DNA of 64,000 nucleotides from Pterobdella sp. o SKG-2022 (taxonomy: Eukaryota; Annelida; Clitellata; Hirudinida; Piscicolidae), in assembly GCA_964035795.1 (NCBI GenBank), contig OZ038326.1:77001-141000 (forward strand), given 5' to 3'. The position numbers were made by a program, and so were the translations under genes. Positions 61,627 to 64,000 of this stretch are shown in pieces. A model generated the notes under the pieces. It had not been told where the DNA came from, ran no database searches, and worked only from the letters and a program-made list of their open reading frames with translations. Positions within the stretch are counted from its first letter, which is position 1. Each line of letters opens with the position of its first letter.

Positions 61627-63951
61627 AAGTGTGTCATTTATGTGACATATATTCGAGTAATTGCTCAGAAGACAAACACAAATGCCTATGCAAAGAGGGT
61701 GAGTCCATTAATATGTATTTATCTAAGAACTTGACATACTTGATAATGTAAGATACTCTTACGAATAGCTTCGTGTATCAAGTTCCTCAATAAACCAAAA
61801 TTTTCTTTTTATTATAGAGTTTTTCAATTCAAAATCTTTTATATTGATTTTCGGCTATTTTACGTCATCACTATTTGTCTGAGGTTCTAATAGAAGTTAA
61901 TATTATTAGTGACATCCACACTTCAAATATAACCAATAATAACGTTTATTTATATAACTCTAAGTTCAGTTGAAGCGCATTTATTTTTTAGGCACCCCTA
62001 TCAATGACCGGCATTTAAACTATATAAAATGAATTAATCGAATGATTCGAATCACAAGCTGATAGAAATAGTTGAACAGGTTTTGTGTACCAAGAACCTG
62101 TCTTGAACACTTCTATGGGACAAATAAATCACCACGCATGCGCAAGTTTGACTTATTTTTAGTTTTGGTCTACATTGAAATATTTAAAGAATCAAAACTT
62201 CGCAGAATACCAAACTAAGAACATAGGTAATTTTTAATAATATTCGTGTAAAAATATAAGAAATATGTGCTATAAAATTGACGATAATTATGTTATATAA
62301 ACTTTACACCAAACTGATATGTCACACAAACATACAAACACACTTACACAATGGTTACCAGGGGGACTACCATGTGATCCAGACTACTGCAACAACAATG
62401 CCGAATGCGTGACTGGCAAGCAAGGTTTGCCAATGCTTCAAGCTTCTGATTGTAGTTACCTACTCGAACAACCCTTAGGCATACGTTGTGTGTGTGAAGA
62501 AAATCAGACGCAAGTGATTGAGCACAGATGCGCAAGTTAGTTTCCGAGATTCGTCTTCATGCTTTTATTGCTTATCTTGTGGTTAATAATACGTTTTTTT
62601 ATCTATAATCATCCTCCTTGTTATAAATATGCACTCATACAGAGAAAGACCACTGCAAATTTAAAGATTGTGGTCCTAATGCTTACTGCTCTCTCGATTA
62701 TGAGAAGCACACGTGCCATTGTCTCCTTGGTTATGAGTTCAAGGGGGGTCTTTGTGCTGGTTAGTGTGGGTGTCTGTGTGTGTTTGTTAGTGGTTCAAAA
62801 AATGAATGGATTTGTGAATAGTTTGAGAAGGGTGAAGGTTTTTTGAGGGGTAGGATGGGTCGGCGTGAGGATTCGATTCAGATGAAGATTTGTGTTGTTT
62901 TGTTGATGAGATAAATGGGATGGTGTGCTTCATAATGAGTTGTGAATATAGAAGTAAACACTTCTTAACGGGGAAAGACACAGACGAATGCCACACACAA
63001 CTGCACAAGTGTGACCTCGCCATCTCCACCTGCAATAATACAGAGGGTCTCTTGGTTATATTTGTTTTATCATTATTGTATGGATAATTGTGTTTATTTG
63101 TATGATTGTTAATTTTTTTTATTATTTCGATTTATAATTATTGTAATTATAAAATCATTAAATTATATTATTTTTTATTGTGAATCATTTTCTATAAGCG
63201 TTAAAAAAACAAATGATGATGATGGAACAAAGGTTCATACGAGTGCGTCTGCTTAGAAGGGTACGCACCCAGCCCATACCAGCCCTACTGTATTGGTCTC
63301 TTCAAACTTATTTCATATAAGTTTTATATACCTGGATTGTTGTTCATTTCATTAATTGAAGACTTATGTATGAAACATCAATTTTGAGAAGTATCATAAA
63401 TTCATTCCAAAATAAAGCTATAATTATGGGTAAGTATGACCTTACCAAGAAGCATCGGCCTCAATTATAACTTTATTTTCAATTAAATGTATCACATTTC
63501 TCAAAATTGATGTCCTGTAAATAATTACAATAGGAAACATACATAAAATGTCTGAATAGTTAATGACTATTTCAAATAAATTGTATTGTTTTGCATGGCA
63601 GATGCAGACGAGTGTTCGGCAAACAGGAACGTTTGCAGCAGTGAAGATGGCTCTTTGAAGTCATTTACTGCAATAACATCAGACATTAAACAACATGATA
63701 ATAATAATAAATTCAAGGTGTTTCAATACTATGGGAACATACTGGTGCGTCTGCAACGAAGGCTTCCAAGTCAAAAACGAACTATGTGTCGGTATGTTTG
63801 ATTGGCGGCGGTATTTGTGTAAAAATGTCTATTTGGTAGATAAAATAGTGCACTGCAGACGCAAAAAATATTTGAGCAGATATAAACGAATGTGAACGCC
63901 ATGATAAACTGCGCTGCAATCCAGATACAAGCAGATGCATCAATACCCACG
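61627..63951 (+). CDS. EGF-repeat extracellular protein, 5' part, gene runs off the window
   Basis: Eight exons encode EGF-like modules: 61627-61698 (CHLCDIYSSNC...CLC), 62362-62535 (PCDPDYCNNNAEC...CVC), 62643-62759 (CKFKDCGPNAYC...CHCLLGYE), 62978-63046 (DTDECHTQLHKC), 63233-63295 (YECVCLEGY), 63602-63659 (DADECSANRNVC), 63718-63791 (CFNTMGTYWCVCNEGF) and 63880-63951 (DINECERHDKLRC). Most introns are phase 1, as usual for EGF modules, and several modules are split in two. The D-x-DEC and C-x-NT-x-G-x-Y/W patterns are calcium-binding EGF signatures. It is probably secreted or a membrane receptor. The signal peptide and the 3' part are not visible, so no orthologue can be named. The donors GTCTCT (twice) and GTCATT are non-standard. 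One intron (63660-63717) is only 58 nt. Confidence 0.85.
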
Positions 63952-64000
63952 GTGAGTTTGCATTGTTACAGTGGATTGGATCACAATGGATAAATTATTA

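Overview
This window is nuclear DNA from an AT-rich invertebrate animal. It has short spliced exons, intron phases that join cleanly, many dinucleotide microsatellites and minisatellites, and metazoan-specific gene families. I cannot name the species. The mix of a class I bHLH E-protein, a Shroom-like gene, LKB1, SUPT20H and TMEM45 suggests a bilaterian; a deuterostome such as a tunicate is only a guess. All gene models were built by hand from reading frame, splice-site position, intron phase and remembered family similarity. Coordinates may be off by one or two bases.

Layout. (1) About 2.5-25.0 kb, minus strand: a complete E-protein gene (TCF3/TCF4/TCF12/daughterless family) of at least 15 coding exons. 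It has two tandem, equal-length, equal-phase exons for the bHLH core, an arrangement like vertebrate E12/E47. A second, shorter duplicated exon lies upstream of them. (2) 29.0-31.2 kb, plus: a complete six-exon TMEM45-like membrane protein. (3) 33.5-39.0 kb, minus: a Shroom-like cytoskeletal protein with an ASD2-type C-terminus and a 26-nt microexon. (4) 39.25-44.0 kb, plus: SUPT20H (SAGA subunit), divergent from the Shroom-like gene across less than 300 bp. (5) 44.36-47.82 kb, plus: STK11/LKB1 kinase in nine exons, starting 356 bp after the SUPT20H stop. (6) 52.3-55.1 kb, plus: an eight-exon Rab GTPase with an odd C-terminus. (7) 56.2-60.7 kb, minus: a BTB-BACK protein with nine C2H2 fingers and a long Asn-rich tail. 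(8) 61.6 kb to the window edge, plus: the 5' part of an EGF-repeat gene.

The genes are not an operon. The most striking feature is the splicing architecture of the E-protein locus. The 5' splice site just before the alternative bHLH exons is the first unit of a (GT)86 tract. The 3' splice site of exon 10 is the end of a (CA)36 tract. A near-perfect hairpin and a GC-rich minisatellite flank the second bHLH exon. Across all genes the 5' splice sites often carry a pyrimidine at position +3 while keeping G at +5.
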